From Pseudomonadota bacterium (GTDB lineage Bacteria > Pseudomonadota > Alphaproteobacteria > Reyranellales > Reyranellaceae): a stretch of 17,052 nucleotides of DNA. The position numbers were made by a program, and so were the translations under genes. The stretch spans positions 1-17,052 of the forward strand of contig JAEZHS010000016.1 in the NCBI GenBank assembly GCA_023436825.1, written 5' to 3'. Under the pieces are notes generated by a model that saw only the letters and a program-made list of their open reading frames with translations, was not told the DNA's origin and did no database searches. Positions 1 to 7,069 of the stretch are shown piece after piece. Position 1 is the stretch's first letter. Every line of letters begins with the position of its first letter.

Positions 1-1847
1 GCCCCCTGCTTTGCCGGCAGCTTGGCCTCGGTCGAGACCTGGACCGACCAGCTCAGGATCTCGATGGCGGCGTTGGGGATGTGGCGCTCGAACAGCACGG
101 CGTAGTCGCGCTCGTAGGCCTGGCGCAGCGCCTGGGCGTCGGACGCCTGCAGCGGCCGCTCCGGCAGCTCGACCACGATCTCATGACCCTGGCCGACGTA
201 GCGCATGAAGGCGAGCCGGCGCTCGAAGGTCGCCATGCCGCGCGCGCCCGGCGCCACCAGGGCCGTGGCCTCCGCGCTCATCTCCTTCAGAAGCTCGCTG
301 GCGGCCTCGGCATCGAAGGCGTCGAGCCGCATGTAGCGGCTGCGCACCAGCTCGTAGGACACCGGCGCCGCGAGGAAGCCCACCGCAGAACCGACGCCGG
401 CATTGGGCGGCACGATCACGCGCCTGACGCCGATCTTCTCGGCGACGCGGGCGGCGTGCAGCGGCGCGCCGCCGCCGAAGGCGATGAGATTGTACTGGTT
501 GACGATGGCGCCGCGCTCGACGGCGTGCACGCGGGCCGCACTCGCCATGTTCTCCGACACCATCTCGTACACGGCATAGGCCGCCATCTCGGTCGAGAGG
601 CCGATGCCCTGGGCGACGTCGCGCTCCAGCGCGCCTTTGGCGGCGTCGAGGTCGAGCTTGATGCTGCCGCCGGCGAAGTCGTGCGGATCGATGGTGCCCA
701 GCACGACGTTGGCGTCGGTCACTGCGGGATGCGTGCCGCCGCGGCCGTAGCAGGCCGGACCCGGCTCGGCGCCGGCGCTCTCAGGCCCCACCGTGACTCG
801 CTTCAGCGCATCGAGCCGCGCGATCGAGCCGCCGCCCGCGCCGATCTCGACCATCTCGATCACCGGGATGCGAACGGGCAGGCCCGATCCCTTGAGGAAG
901 CGCGCGGCGCGGTCGACCTCGAATAGCCGCGCGGTGTGCGGCTTGTAGTCGTCGATCAGGCAGATCTTGGCCGTGGTGCCACCCATGTCGTAGCTCAACG
1001 CCCGCGCCTCGCCGGCGCGCGCCGCCATTTGCGCCGCAAAAATCGCGCCGCCCGCCGGGCCGGATTCGACCAGCCGCACCGGGAAGCGCCGTGCCGTGGC
1101 GATGGCGGTGAGGCCGCCGCCCGAGGTCACGAGGTAGATCGTGCCGATGAATTTCTTCGCCGCGAGCGCCGCCTGCATGCGCTCGAGATAGGAGTCCATC
1201 AGGGGCTGGACGTAGGCGTTGGCGACGGCGGTCGAGGTGCGTTCGTACTCGCGCACCTCGGGGCAGACCTCGCTCGACAGCGTGACCCACAGGTCGGGCA
1301 ACTCTTCCTTCAGGATGTCGCGCGTCCGCCGCTCATGCGCCGGGTTGGCGTAGGCGTGCATGTAGGCGACGGCGATGCTCTCGATGCCGCCGGCCTCCAG
1401 CTTGCGGGCGACCTCGCGCACCGCCTTCTCGTCGAGCGCCAGGCGAACCTGGCCGTGCACGTCCATGCGCTCGGGCACGGTGAAGCGGAGCGCCCGGGGC
1501 ACCAGCGGCCTGGGCTTCTCGATGGTGAGGTCGTACTGGTCGTAGCGGCTTTCGTTGGCGATATCGAGGACGTCGCGGAAGCCCTCGGTGGCCAGCAGCG
1601 CCGTGCGCGCGCCGCGGCGCTCGATCACGGCATTGGTGGCAAGCGTGGTGCCGTGCACGAAAACCGTGACGTCGCCGAAGCTCCGCCCGGCATCGGCCAG
1701 GATCAGCCGCACGCCGTCGAGAACCGCCTGTTCGGGCCGTTGCGGCGTGGTCAGCAGCTTGCGTGTCAGCCGCTTCCCGCCCTCTTCCAACACCACGTCC
1801 GTGAACGTGCCGCCAATGTCGACGGCAATGCGCAAATCCCTGACCAC
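1..1847 (-). CDS. hyuA: Hydantoinase/oxoprolinase family protein, HyuA (N-methylhydantoinase A) subunit, 3' end outside window
   Basis: ATP-dependent hydrolase subunit of the hydantoinase A/5-oxoprolinase family, which opens cyclic imides or hydantoins, usually with a HyuB partner; it is cytoplasmic. Reading leftwards from 1847, the frame is open to the window edge (about 615 residues; the family usually has about 690, so about 70-80 C-terminal residues are missing). Residues 7-17 read IAVDIGGTFTD, the N-terminal ATPase phosphate loop. YDMGGTTAK (about 287-294) is the second nucleotide-binding signature, and VPPNAGVGSAVGFLAAP lies further on, as in HyuA. The start is uncertain: I chose GTG 1847 (MVRDLRIAVDIGG), while TTG 1835 (with AGGGA just upstream) and TTG 1853 are alternatives. 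The exact substrate cannot be told from sequence. HyuB would be expected just left of the window. It is divergent from the channel gene. Confidence 0.9.
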   Translation of the reverse strand, partial: MVRDLRIAVDIGGTFTDVVLEEGGKRLTRKLLTTPQRPEQAVLDGVRLILADAGRSFGDVTVFVHGTTLATNAVIERRGARTALLATEGFRDVLDIANESRYDQYDLTIEKPRPLVPRALRFTVPERMDVHGQVRLALDEKAVREVARKLEAGGIESIAVAYMHAYANPAHERRTRDILKEELPDLWVTLSSEVCPEVREYERTSTAVANAYVQPLMDSYLERMQAALAAKKFIGTIYLVTSGGGLTAIATARRFPVRLVESGPAGGAIFAAQMAARAGEARALSYDMGGTTAKICLIDDYKPHTARLFEVDRAARFLKGSGLPVRIPVIEMVEIGAGGGSIARLDALKRVTVGPESAGAEPGPACYGRGGTHPAVTDANVVLGTIDPHDFAGGSIKLDLDAAKGALERDVAQGIGLSTEMAAYAVYEMVSENMASAARVHAVERGAIVNQYNLIAFGGGAPLHAARVAEKIGVRRVIVPPNAGVGSAVGFLAAPVSYELVRSRYMRLDAFDAEAASELLKEMSAEATALVAPGARGMATFERRLAFMRYVGQGHEIVVELPERPLQASDAQALRQAYERDYAVLFERHIPNAAIEILSWSVQVSTEAKLPAKQG

Positions 1848-1866
1848 CTTCAATCCAGACCTATAT
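1839..1866 (+). promoter_or_regulatory. Candidate promoter for the channel gene (CCTGAC-N16-CTATAT)
   Basis: CCTGAC at 1839-1844 matches 5 of 6 bases of the alphaproteobacterial -35 CTTGAC. After a 16-nt spacer, CTATAT at 1861-1866 matches the -10 exactly. It points at the channel gene and overlaps the first codons of the divergent hyuA. The AT-rich patch around 1861-1869 may also serve hyuA, but I see no convincing -35 on that strand. Prediction only. Confidence 0.42.
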
Positions 1867-1944
1867 ATCCCGCAAGACGGGCGCGACCGTAGACCGGCCT
1901 CCTCTGCGTTGCAATTCGCACGCCAGGATGCCTATGGTCGCCTC

Positions 1945-3135
1945 GTGACGGCCACGGCCCCGACTTTCAGGGCACGACTCTACGCCCTGCTGCGCTACAG
2001 CGACCCCACACCTGGCGCCCGCCAGGTCCGGGTGGCCCATCTGATCGTGCTCGGCATCGGCCTGCTCGCCGTGATCCTGCTGTCGATCGACGAATTGGAC
2101 GGGCAGATCCGGCATGGACTGCGCACGGTCATCTGGACCGTCACGTTCATCTTCCTGGTCGAATACCTGGCGCGCCTGTGGGTGGCTCCCGAGGCGCCGC
2201 ACTACGACCAGGGATCCGAAATCAACGCGCGCTTGCGTTGGGCGATGACGCTGCAGGGGCTCATCGGCCTCCTCGCGATCCTGCCGGCCTTCATGTTCTT
2301 CGGCGGCTACACCATCACGGGCGCGGACGCCGCCTCGGTCTTCTGCATCCTGTGGATCATGAAGCTCGGCCTGCACGCGCCGGCCTTCACGACGCTGGCC
2401 CGCGTCGTGTCCAACGAGCGCGCACCGATCGCCAGCGTGCTGATCCTGTTCGCCATCCTGCTGATGATGGCGGCCACCGCCGCCCACATGTTCGAGCGCG
2501 TCAAGCAGCCCGAGCAATTCGGCTCGCTGCCGGGCGCCATGTGGTGGGCGGTCGTGACGCTCACCACGACCGGCTACGGTGACGTGGTGCCGCTGACGCT
2601 GGGCGGGCGCCTCGTCGGCTCGCTGCTGATGATCTCAGGCATCGCCGTACTCGCCCTGATGACCGGCGTGCTCGCCACCGGCTTCGCCCAGGAAGAACGG
2701 CGGCGCGAGTATCTCCGGGTCTGGGAACAGGTGGCGCGCGTGCCGCTGTTCGCCTCGCTCGGCGTCGTCACCCTGTCGGAGATCGTGGGCAAGCTGCGCA
2801 CGCGCTACTACCCGCCACGCATCACCGTGGTGCGCCGCGGCGATCCCGGCGATTCGATGTTCTTCATCTCGAGCGGCGAGGTCGAGGTCCGCCTGCCCAA
2901 CGGCGGCTCGGTGCGGCTGGGCGAAGGCGCGTTCTTCGGCGAGATGGCCCTGCTCGAACGCCAGCCGCGCACGGCGTCGGTGGCGACCACCAGGCCGACG
3001 ACGCTGCTTGTGCTCTATGCCAGTGATTTCTACGAGATCGCCTCGCACATCCCCAAGCTCGCCGAGGCCGTCGAAGTCGAGGCCAAACGCCGGCGCGAGG
3101 AGAACCTGGAACGCCAGGCGGCTGGCCGGAGATAA
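1945..3135 (+). CDS. Cyclic-nucleotide-gated potassium channel, MlotiK1-like
   Basis: Inner-membrane K+ channel predicted to open on cAMP/cGMP binding, 396 residues. Visible parts in order: S1 about 30-48, S2 about 60-80, S3 about 103-120, an S4-like helix about 130-155, S5 about 162-183, the selectivity filter TTTGYGD at 207-213, S6 about 218-246, a linker, then a cyclic-nucleotide-binding domain about 275-375. The phosphate-binding cassette is clear: FFGEMALL starts at residue 330 and PRTASV carries the conserved Arg342. The S4-like helix has few basic residues (K140, R153), so strong voltage gating is unlikely, as in MlotiK1. The tail is charged and helical (VEAKRRREENLERQ). The start is GTG 1945 (MTATAPTF), with TTG 1909 in frame as an alternative. 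The frame stays open further upstream, but there it runs antisense through hyuA. It stands alone between divergent hyuA and manC. Confidence 0.88.
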   Translation: MTATAPTFRARLYALLRYSDPTPGARQVRVAHLIVLGIGLLAVILLSIDELDGQIRHGLRTVIWTVTFIFLVEYLARLWVAPEAPHYDQGSEINARLRWAMTLQGLIGLLAILPAFMFFGGYTITGADAASVFCILWIMKLGLHAPAFTTLARVVSNERAPIASVLILFAILLMMAATAAHMFERVKQPEQFGSLPGAMWWAVVTLTTTGYGDVVPLTLGGRLVGSLLMISGIAVLALMTGVLATGFAQEERRREYLRVWEQVARVPLFASLGVVTLSEIVGKLRTRYYPPRITVVRRGDPGDSMFFISSGEVEVRLPNGGSVRLGEGAFFGEMALLERQPRTASVATTRPTTLLVLYASDFYEIASHIPKLAEAVEVEAKRRREENLERQAAGRR

Positions 3136-3137
3136 AA

Positions 3138-3153
3138 GGCCCCCCCGGGGGCC
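3138..3153 (+). terminator. GC-only hairpin directly after the channel stop codon
   Basis: Two bases after the TAA at 3133-3135 there is a perfect inverted repeat: GGCCCC (3138-3143) pairs with GGGGCC (3148-3153) around a 4-nt loop. No T-run follows, so it is not a textbook intrinsic terminator. A second GGGCCC repeat (3149-3154 and 3162-3167) could form an alternative stem. It could end the channel transcript or only slow polymerase. Confidence 0.3.
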
Positions 3154-3154
3154 C

Positions 3155-3183
3155 ATTGGCCGGGCCCTCCCCTTGGGCTATAT
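3155..3183 (+). promoter_or_regulatory. Candidate promoter for manC (ATTGGC-N17-CTATAT)
   Basis: CTATAT at 3178-3183 is an exact alphaproteobacterial -10. ATTGGC at 3155-3160 matches 4 of 6 bases of CTTGAC at the ideal 17-nt spacing. Transcription would start near 3190 and leave a leader of about 35 nt before the ATG at 3226. Prediction only. Confidence 0.4.
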
Positions 3184-3225
3184 CGCGCCTCATCAGGCTT
3201 AGCGCCCCAGCAACGAAAGCCCCCA

Positions 3226-4632
3226 ATGTCGTCCATCACGCCCGTCATCCTGGTCGGAGGTTCCGGCAAGCGCCTGTGGCCCCTGTCGCGCGAAAGCATG
3301 CCCAAGCAGTTCGTACCGCTGCTCGGCACGCAATCGACTTTCCAGCAGACGCTGCAGCGCGTCGCCGACCGCGGTCTGTTCGCACGGCCCGTGATCGCGA
3401 CCAACGACGCCTACCGCTTCATGGCCGAGCAGCAGGCCAAGGAAATCGGCATGGAGATCGACATCCTGGTCGAGCCGTCGCGGCGCGATTCGGGGCCCGC
3501 CATGGCGGCCGCGGCCGCCTATACGCGCGCCCAAGGCGCGAAGGCCGTGCTGGCGCTGGCGTCGGATCATCTGGTGATCGGCGCCGAAGAGTTCCGCGCC
3601 GGTTGCCGCGACGGCCTCCTGGCCGTCGAACGAGGCGGCATCGTCACTTTCGGCATTCCGCCGACGGAGCCCAAGACCGACTACGGCTACATCCGGCCGA
3701 GCAGTCAGCAGATCGGCACGGTGCAGAAGGTCGCGGCGTTCGTCGAGAAGCCCAACGCCCAGACCGCATTGCGCTACATCGCCGAGGGCCTGCTGTGGAA
3801 CAGCGGCAACTTCCTGTTCCCGCCGGACCTCCTGCTGTCCGAGATGGCGCGCTTCGAGCCGGCCATGGCGGCGGCGGCCGAAGAGGCCGTGGCCAAGGCC
3901 AGGAAGAATGGATCGACCGTGTTCCTCGATGCCGACGCCTTCGCCAGGGCGCCGGCCAAGTCGATCGACTACGCCGTGATGGAGCGCACCGACAAGTGCT
4001 GGGTGGTGCCGGCGAAGTTCCGCTGGTCCGACCTCGGCACCTGGGACGCCCTGCTCGACGTCGGCGAGGCCGACAGCGCGGGCAACGTCACCGAAGGACC
4101 GGTCGAGATCGACCATGTGCGCAACTCCTACGTCCGCTCCGACGGGCCGCTCACCGCGGTGATCGGCGTCGAGGAGGTCGTGGTGGTGGCGATGAACGAC
4201 GCCGTACTGGTCGGCCATCGCGACAACCTTCCGCGGCTGAAGGACGTCGTGCAGCGCATGTCGGACGGCAAGCACAAGGCCGCCACCGAGCACGCGATCA
4301 TGCACCGGCCGTGGGGCAGCTATCAGGACATCGATCGCGGCGAACGCTTCCGCGCCAAGCGGCTCACCGTCAACCCCAACGGCAAGCTCAGCCTGCAGAG
4401 CCACAAGCGGCGCGCCGAGCATTGGGTCGTGGTCAAGGGCGTGGCCGAGGTCACGCTCGACGGCAAGATCATGACCCTGCACGAGAACGAGTCGGTCTAC
4501 ATCCCGATGGGCGGCATCCATCGCCTGGCCAACCCGGGCAGCGAGCCGCTCGAGGTCGTCGAGGTCCAGACCGGCGACTATCTCGAGGAAGACGACATCA
4601 TCCGCTACGAGGACATCTACGCTCGTGTGTGA
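3226..4632 (+). CDS. manC: Mannose-1-phosphate guanylyltransferase / mannose-6-phosphate isomerase (type II, bifunctional)
   Basis: Makes GDP-mannose from mannose-1-phosphate and GTP, and may also interconvert fructose-6-P and mannose-6-P; cytoplasmic. The 468 residues match the ManC/AlgA/XanB length. The N-terminal nucleotidyltransferase domain opens with VILVGGSGKRLWPLSRESMP and PKQF (residues 7-29), the GDP-mannose pyrophosphorylase signature. FVEKP and LLWNSGNFLF follow in the core. From H360 (HRPWGSY) a C-terminal cupin isomerase domain runs to the end, with motif QSHKRRAEHW at 391-400. In homologues such as AlgA I recall this motif as QxHHHRxEHW, so Arg395 replaces a His; the isomerase half may be altered. 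No strong ribosome site precedes ATG 3226. It shares a transcript with the amidinotransferase gene three bases downstream. It probably feeds GDP-mannose to the glycan locus at 7109-17052. Confidence 0.94.
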   Translation: MSSITPVILVGGSGKRLWPLSRESMPKQFVPLLGTQSTFQQTLQRVADRGLFARPVIATNDAYRFMAEQQAKEIGMEIDILVEPSRRDSGPAMAAAAAYTRAQGAKAVLALASDHLVIGAEEFRAGCRDGLLAVERGGIVTFGIPPTEPKTDYGYIRPSSQQIGTVQKVAAFVEKPNAQTALRYIAEGLLWNSGNFLFPPDLLLSEMARFEPAMAAAAEEAVAKARKNGSTVFLDADAFARAPAKSIDYAVMERTDKCWVVPAKFRWSDLGTWDALLDVGEADSAGNVTEGPVEIDHVRNSYVRSDGPLTAVIGVEEVVVVAMNDAVLVGHRDNLPRLKDVVQRMSDGKHKAATEHAIMHRPWGSYQDIDRGERFRAKRLTVNPNGKLSLQSHKRRAEHWVVVKGVAEVTLDGKIMTLHENESVYIPMGGIHRLANPGSEPLEVVEVQTGDYLEEDDIIRYEDIYARV

Positions 4633-4635
4633 GGC

Positions 4636-5598
4636 GTGAAGTTCGGCGCCCATCACGAGTGGGGCAAGCTGCGCGAGGTCGTCATCGGCATCTCGCCGGC
4701 CGAGGATTTCGTCGTCTTCCACGAAGAGTCGCAGCGCTGGCTGCTGCCGGAGGGCGACAAGGCGAGCCGCGCCCACAAGGGCCGGCGGCTGATCGACGTC
4801 GATCCCGAGCGGGCGCGGCGCATCGAACGCCAGGTCGACGCGCTGGCCGAGCTGGTGGCGCGCGAAGGGGTGACCGTTCACCGCCCGCAGCGACTGGAGG
4901 GCGAGGAGCGCACCTTCCTGGCCCCCAACGGCGAGGGCGCGCAACTCTTCGCGCGCGACGGCATGATCGTGGTCGGCGACCACGTGATCGACGCCTCGCT
5001 GCGGCTGAAATGCCGGCAGCGCGAGCGCTATGGGCTGCGGCCCATCATCCGGCAGATGGTGCAACAGCGCGGCGCGCGCTGGTCGAGCGTGCCGCTGGGC
5101 TCCCCGGGCTGCGTCGACGGCCCCTTCCTCGAAGGCGGCGATACGCTGCTGAACGGCCGCGAGGTCTATGTCGGCATCTCGGGCTGCGCCTCCGACCTCG
5201 CCGGCGTCGACTGGCTGCAGGCGCTGCTCGGCGACAGCTATCGCGTGCTGGCCGTGGCGATGAAGTCGAACGTGCTGCATCTCGATTGCGCCATGGCCCT
5301 GATCAAGCCCGGATTGCTGGTCCATTGCCCCGAGAAGTTGATCGACGGCCTGCCGATGTCGCTGCGCGGCTGGGACAAGATCGCGGTCTCGGTCGACGAG
5401 GCCAATCGGCTGGCGACCAACGGCCTGATCCTCGAGGAAGGCCGCGTCATCGTCGATGCCGGCAATGCCCGAGTGATCGACGAACTGCGCAGGCGCAAGG
5501 TCGACGTCATTCCCCTGCCCTTCGACGGCCCGATCGCCACCGGCGGCGGCCTGCGCTGTGCGCACCATCCGCTGCTGCGCGAGAGCGTGCTCGACTGA
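4636..5598 (+). CDS. Amidinotransferase / arginine-deiminase-fold family protein
   Basis: Guanidino-group-modifying enzyme of the pentein (amidinotransferase/DDAH/arginine deiminase) fold, 320 residues, cytoplasmic. The N-terminus HHEWGKLREVVIG resembles the EWxxLxEVxVG opening of amidinotransferases. Catalytic landmarks are FLEGGD (E166-D169), HLD (H215, D217) and a C-terminal GGGLRC with the nucleophile Cys308. These correspond to the Asp-His-Cys set of glycine and inosamine-phosphate amidinotransferases. The ADI-type MSMPL ending is absent, so classical arginine deiminase is unlikely. The substrate is unknown: transfer of an amidino group from arginine, or hydrolysis of a methylated arginine, are both possible. 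Start: manC ends TGA, then GGC, then this GTG in the same frame, so 4636 is the first possible start. TGAGG at 4630-4634 lies too close for a normal ribosome site, so translation probably depends on re-initiation after manC. Confidence 0.78.
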   Translation: MKFGAHHEWGKLREVVIGISPAEDFVVFHEESQRWLLPEGDKASRAHKGRRLIDVDPERARRIERQVDALAELVAREGVTVHRPQRLEGEERTFLAPNGEGAQLFARDGMIVVGDHVIDASLRLKCRQRERYGLRPIIRQMVQQRGARWSSVPLGSPGCVDGPFLEGGDTLLNGREVYVGISGCASDLAGVDWLQALLGDSYRVLAVAMKSNVLHLDCAMALIKPGLLVHCPEKLIDGLPMSLRGWDKIAVSVDEANRLATNGLILEEGRVIVDAGNARVIDELRRRKVDVIPLPFDGPIATGGGLRCAHHPLLRESVLD

Positions 5599-5605
5599 CC
5601 GAACT

Positions 5606-6265
5606 CTAGGCCGCCGACGCAGGCGCGTTGTCGGCGAACACCGCCAACTGCGCGGCGAGCGCCTTCTGGAACGCCGGACGCGCTTCGCAGCGCGCCAGGT
5701 AGGCTGCCAGCGCCGGTATCGAGGTCACCAGGTCGGTATGCCGCAGCATCCGCAGCACCGTCGCCATGAGCAGGTCGCCGGCCGTGAACCGATCCTCGAG
5801 GTAGTCGCGTCCATCCAGCCACGCGACCACGCTCTCCAATCGGCCCTTCACCGCATCGACGGCGCCTTCGCGCAGCCGCATCGCCGCGGCGTCGTCGGCG
5901 AACTTCAGATCGATCTGGACCAGGAACATGATCGGCGGCTCGACCGTGTTCAGCGCCGCAAACATCCAGCTCATCGCCCGCGCCCGCTCCGAAGGGTCGG
6001 GCGGCAGGAGCGCACTCGATCGTTCCGCAATGTGCTGCACGATGGCCCCCGATTCGAAGAGCACCACCGCGCCTTCCTCGAAGGCGGGAACTTGGCCGAA
6101 CGGCTGAAGCCTGCGGTAGCCCTCCGGCTTTTCCCTGAAGTCCAGAAGGCGCTCTTCATAAGGCAGGCCCACCTCTTCCAGCGCCCAGCGCACCCGCAGA
6201 TCGCGCACCAGTCCCTGGGCAAACGGAGGGACCCATCGGTAGGCGCTTACCTTGATCGCGCTCAT
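5606..6265 (-). CDS. Glutathione S-transferase family protein
   Basis: GST-fold protein of 219 residues, the usual length. The N-terminal thioredoxin-like domain holds the cis-Pro loop QVPAF (Pro60) and the glutathione gamma-glutamyl-binding ESGAI (E71, S72). The rest (about 90-210) is the all-helical domain, with RFTAGDLLMATVLRML matching the conserved N-capping/hydrophobic staple region (usual form FSxADxxL). The first strand (AYRWVPPFAQGLVRD) lacks an obvious catalytic Tyr/Ser/Cys at the usual spot, so the activity may be atypical. Its ATG 6265 overlaps the stop of the AHSA1 gene by 4 nt (ATGA), so the two are translationally coupled. It is the last gene of the ArsR cassette and is probably repressed with it. 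The 3' end faces the amidinotransferase stop 7 nt away. Substrate unknown. Confidence 0.88.
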   Translation of the reverse strand: MSAIKVSAYRWVPPFAQGLVRDLRVRWALEEVGLPYEERLLDFREKPEGYRRLQPFGQVPAFEEGAVVLFESGAIVQHIAERSSALLPPDPSERARAMSWMFAALNTVEPPIMFLVQIDLKFADDAAAMRLREGAVDAVKGRLESVVAWLDGRDYLEDRFTAGDLLMATVLRMLRHTDLVTSIPALAAYLARCEARPAFQKALAAQLAVFADNAPASAA

Positions 6266-6711
6266 CGTCCCGCTCCTTCGGACAGATACCGATCCAGCTT
6301 GTTCAATGCGCTGTTCCAGCCGCGCACGTGGCCGTCCCGGCTTTCGACGGAGCCGAGGCCCTCCTGCCTCAAGGTCAGCTCCGTCCTGCCGCCGACCTCC
6401 CTGAAGGTGAGCGTGATCAGCGACTGCCGGATGGGATCGCCCTCCCAGCCCCAGGTGAAGACCAGGCGACGAAAAGGCTCGATCGACCGGAAGACGCCCG
6501 ACACGGGGATCACGCGGTCCGGCGTGTTCATGACCAAGCGGTAGCGGCCGCCGATCTCAGGCTCGAGCAGCTCGACCTCGCAGTCGATACCCTCGGGGCC
6601 GATCCAAGCCTGGAACTGCCCGCGATCCAGCCAGGCCGCGAACACCCGTGCCGGCGGAGCGTCGAACACGCGCGTGATCTCCAAGACCGTGTCATCGGAC
6701 GGGACGTTCAT
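6262..6711 (-). CDS. AHSA1/SRPBCC domain protein (START-like, ArsR-associated)
   Basis: Small cytoplasmic protein of 149 residues with the SRPBCC/AHSA1 helix-grip fold, which usually binds a hydrophobic ligand. It opens LEITRVFDAPPARVFAAWLD, the standard family N-terminus. FRRLVFTWGWEGDP and SLITLTFREVGGRTELTLRQEG follow in the middle strands, and HVRGWNSALNKLDRYL forms the long C-terminal helix. Start chosen at ATG 6711: it overlaps the ArsR stop (ATGA), a GGAGAAG-like ribosome site lies just upstream inside arsR, and the family begins here. The frame remains open upstream only by running through arsR. ArsR-AHSA1 pairs are common and often linked to stress or xenobiotic response, but the ligand is unknown. 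Confidence 0.88.
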   Translation of the reverse strand: MNVPSDDTVLEITRVFDAPPARVFAAWLDRGQFQAWIGPEGIDCEVELLEPEIGGRYRLVMNTPDRVIPVSGVFRSIEPFRRLVFTWGWEGDPIRQSLITLTFREVGGRTELTLRQEGLGSVESRDGHVRGWNSALNKLDRYLSEGAGR

Positions 6712-7031
6712 CGTGACTTCTTCTCCGACTTCAGTTGGACGTCGAGGCGATCGAAGCTGCCGGCCCAGAAGCGGCGATGGAATTCCAGCCACGCCATGGC
6801 GCTGTCGAGCGTCTCGGGCCTGAGGCGGCAATGACGATGCTTCCCGCGCCGCTCGTTGGAGATCAGCCGGGCCTGCTCGAGCACCTTCAAGTGCCGTGAG
6901 ATGGCCGGCTGGGAGATCGCGAAAGGCTTGGCCAGCTCGCCCGCCGTCGCCTCGCCCTGTGCCAGCCGTGCCACGATCGCCCGACGGGTCGGATCGGCCA
7001 GCGCGTTGAAGGTGTGATCGAGCAAGTTCAT
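6708..7031 (-). CDS. ArsR-family winged-helix transcriptional repressor
   Basis: DNA-binding repressor of 107 residues. It has the classic ArsR opening (FNALADPTRRAIVARLAQGEATAGELA) and recognition helix ISQPAISRHLKVLEQARLI at about 39-57, followed by the wing ISNERRGKHRHCRL. The metal-binding ELCVCDL motif of ArsR/SmtB is missing and there is only one Cys (C68), so this is the non-metal subgroup that is often paired with AHSA1 proteins. It is the first gene of the three-gene cassette and sits directly next to a 32-bp palindrome, so autoregulation is likely. No ribosome site is visible before ATG 7031 and the palindrome ends at the start codon, which suggests a leaderless or very short-leader mRNA. 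Confidence 0.93.
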   Translation of the reverse strand: MNLLDHTFNALADPTRRAIVARLAQGEATAGELAKPFAISQPAISRHLKVLEQARLISNERRGKHRHCRLRPETLDSAMAWLEFHRRFWAGSFDRLDVQLKSEKKSR

Positions 7032-7063
7032 TTAACGGATAAGTTATATAACTTATCGGTTAA
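7032..7063 (-). promoter_or_regulatory. 32-bp palindromic operator of the ArsR cassette
   Basis: A perfect 20-bp AT-rich palindrome (half-site GATAAGTTAT, positions 7038-7057) is extended on both sides by TTAAC/GTTAA after one mismatched pair, giving 31 of 32 bases in symmetry-consistent outer and core arms. It touches the arsR start codon and covers where the -10 and transcription start should be. An exact -35 CTTGAC lies beside it (minus strand, 7069-7064). Bound ArsR would block polymerase here. Confidence 0.75.
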
Positions 7064-7069
7064 GTCAAG
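7064..7069 (-). promoter_or_regulatory. -35 element of the arsR promoter (CTTGAC)
   Basis: Minus-strand CTTGAC matches the alphaproteobacterial -35 consensus exactly. At the standard 16-18-nt spacing the -10 falls inside the palindrome, where TAACTT/AACTTA is a poor match. TTATAT and TATAAC fit better by base but sit 12-14 nt away. The exact -10 is therefore unclear. Confidence 0.45.

Noticed and set aside
81..1892. Plus-strand frames of 281 and 318 codons at the left end.
   Set aside because: They are antisense to an intact HyuA reading frame with full ATPase motifs.
1555..1944. N-terminal extension of the channel by about 130 residues.
   Set aside because: It is antisense hyuA sequence and has no channel features; the first membrane helix begins about 30 residues after GTG 1945.
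4636..5598. Naming the amidinotransferase-fold protein arginine deiminase.
   Set aside because: The C-terminal active site is GGGLRC and not the MSMPL type, and the length (320) is short for ArcA (about 410).
3156..5609. Very long open frame (817 codons) on the plus strand over manC and the amidinotransferase gene, and a 789-codon frame opposite (3199-5568).
   Set aside because: Both are Arg/His/Gly-rich low-complexity shadows of two clearly recognisable enzymes, caused by high GC and third-position bias.
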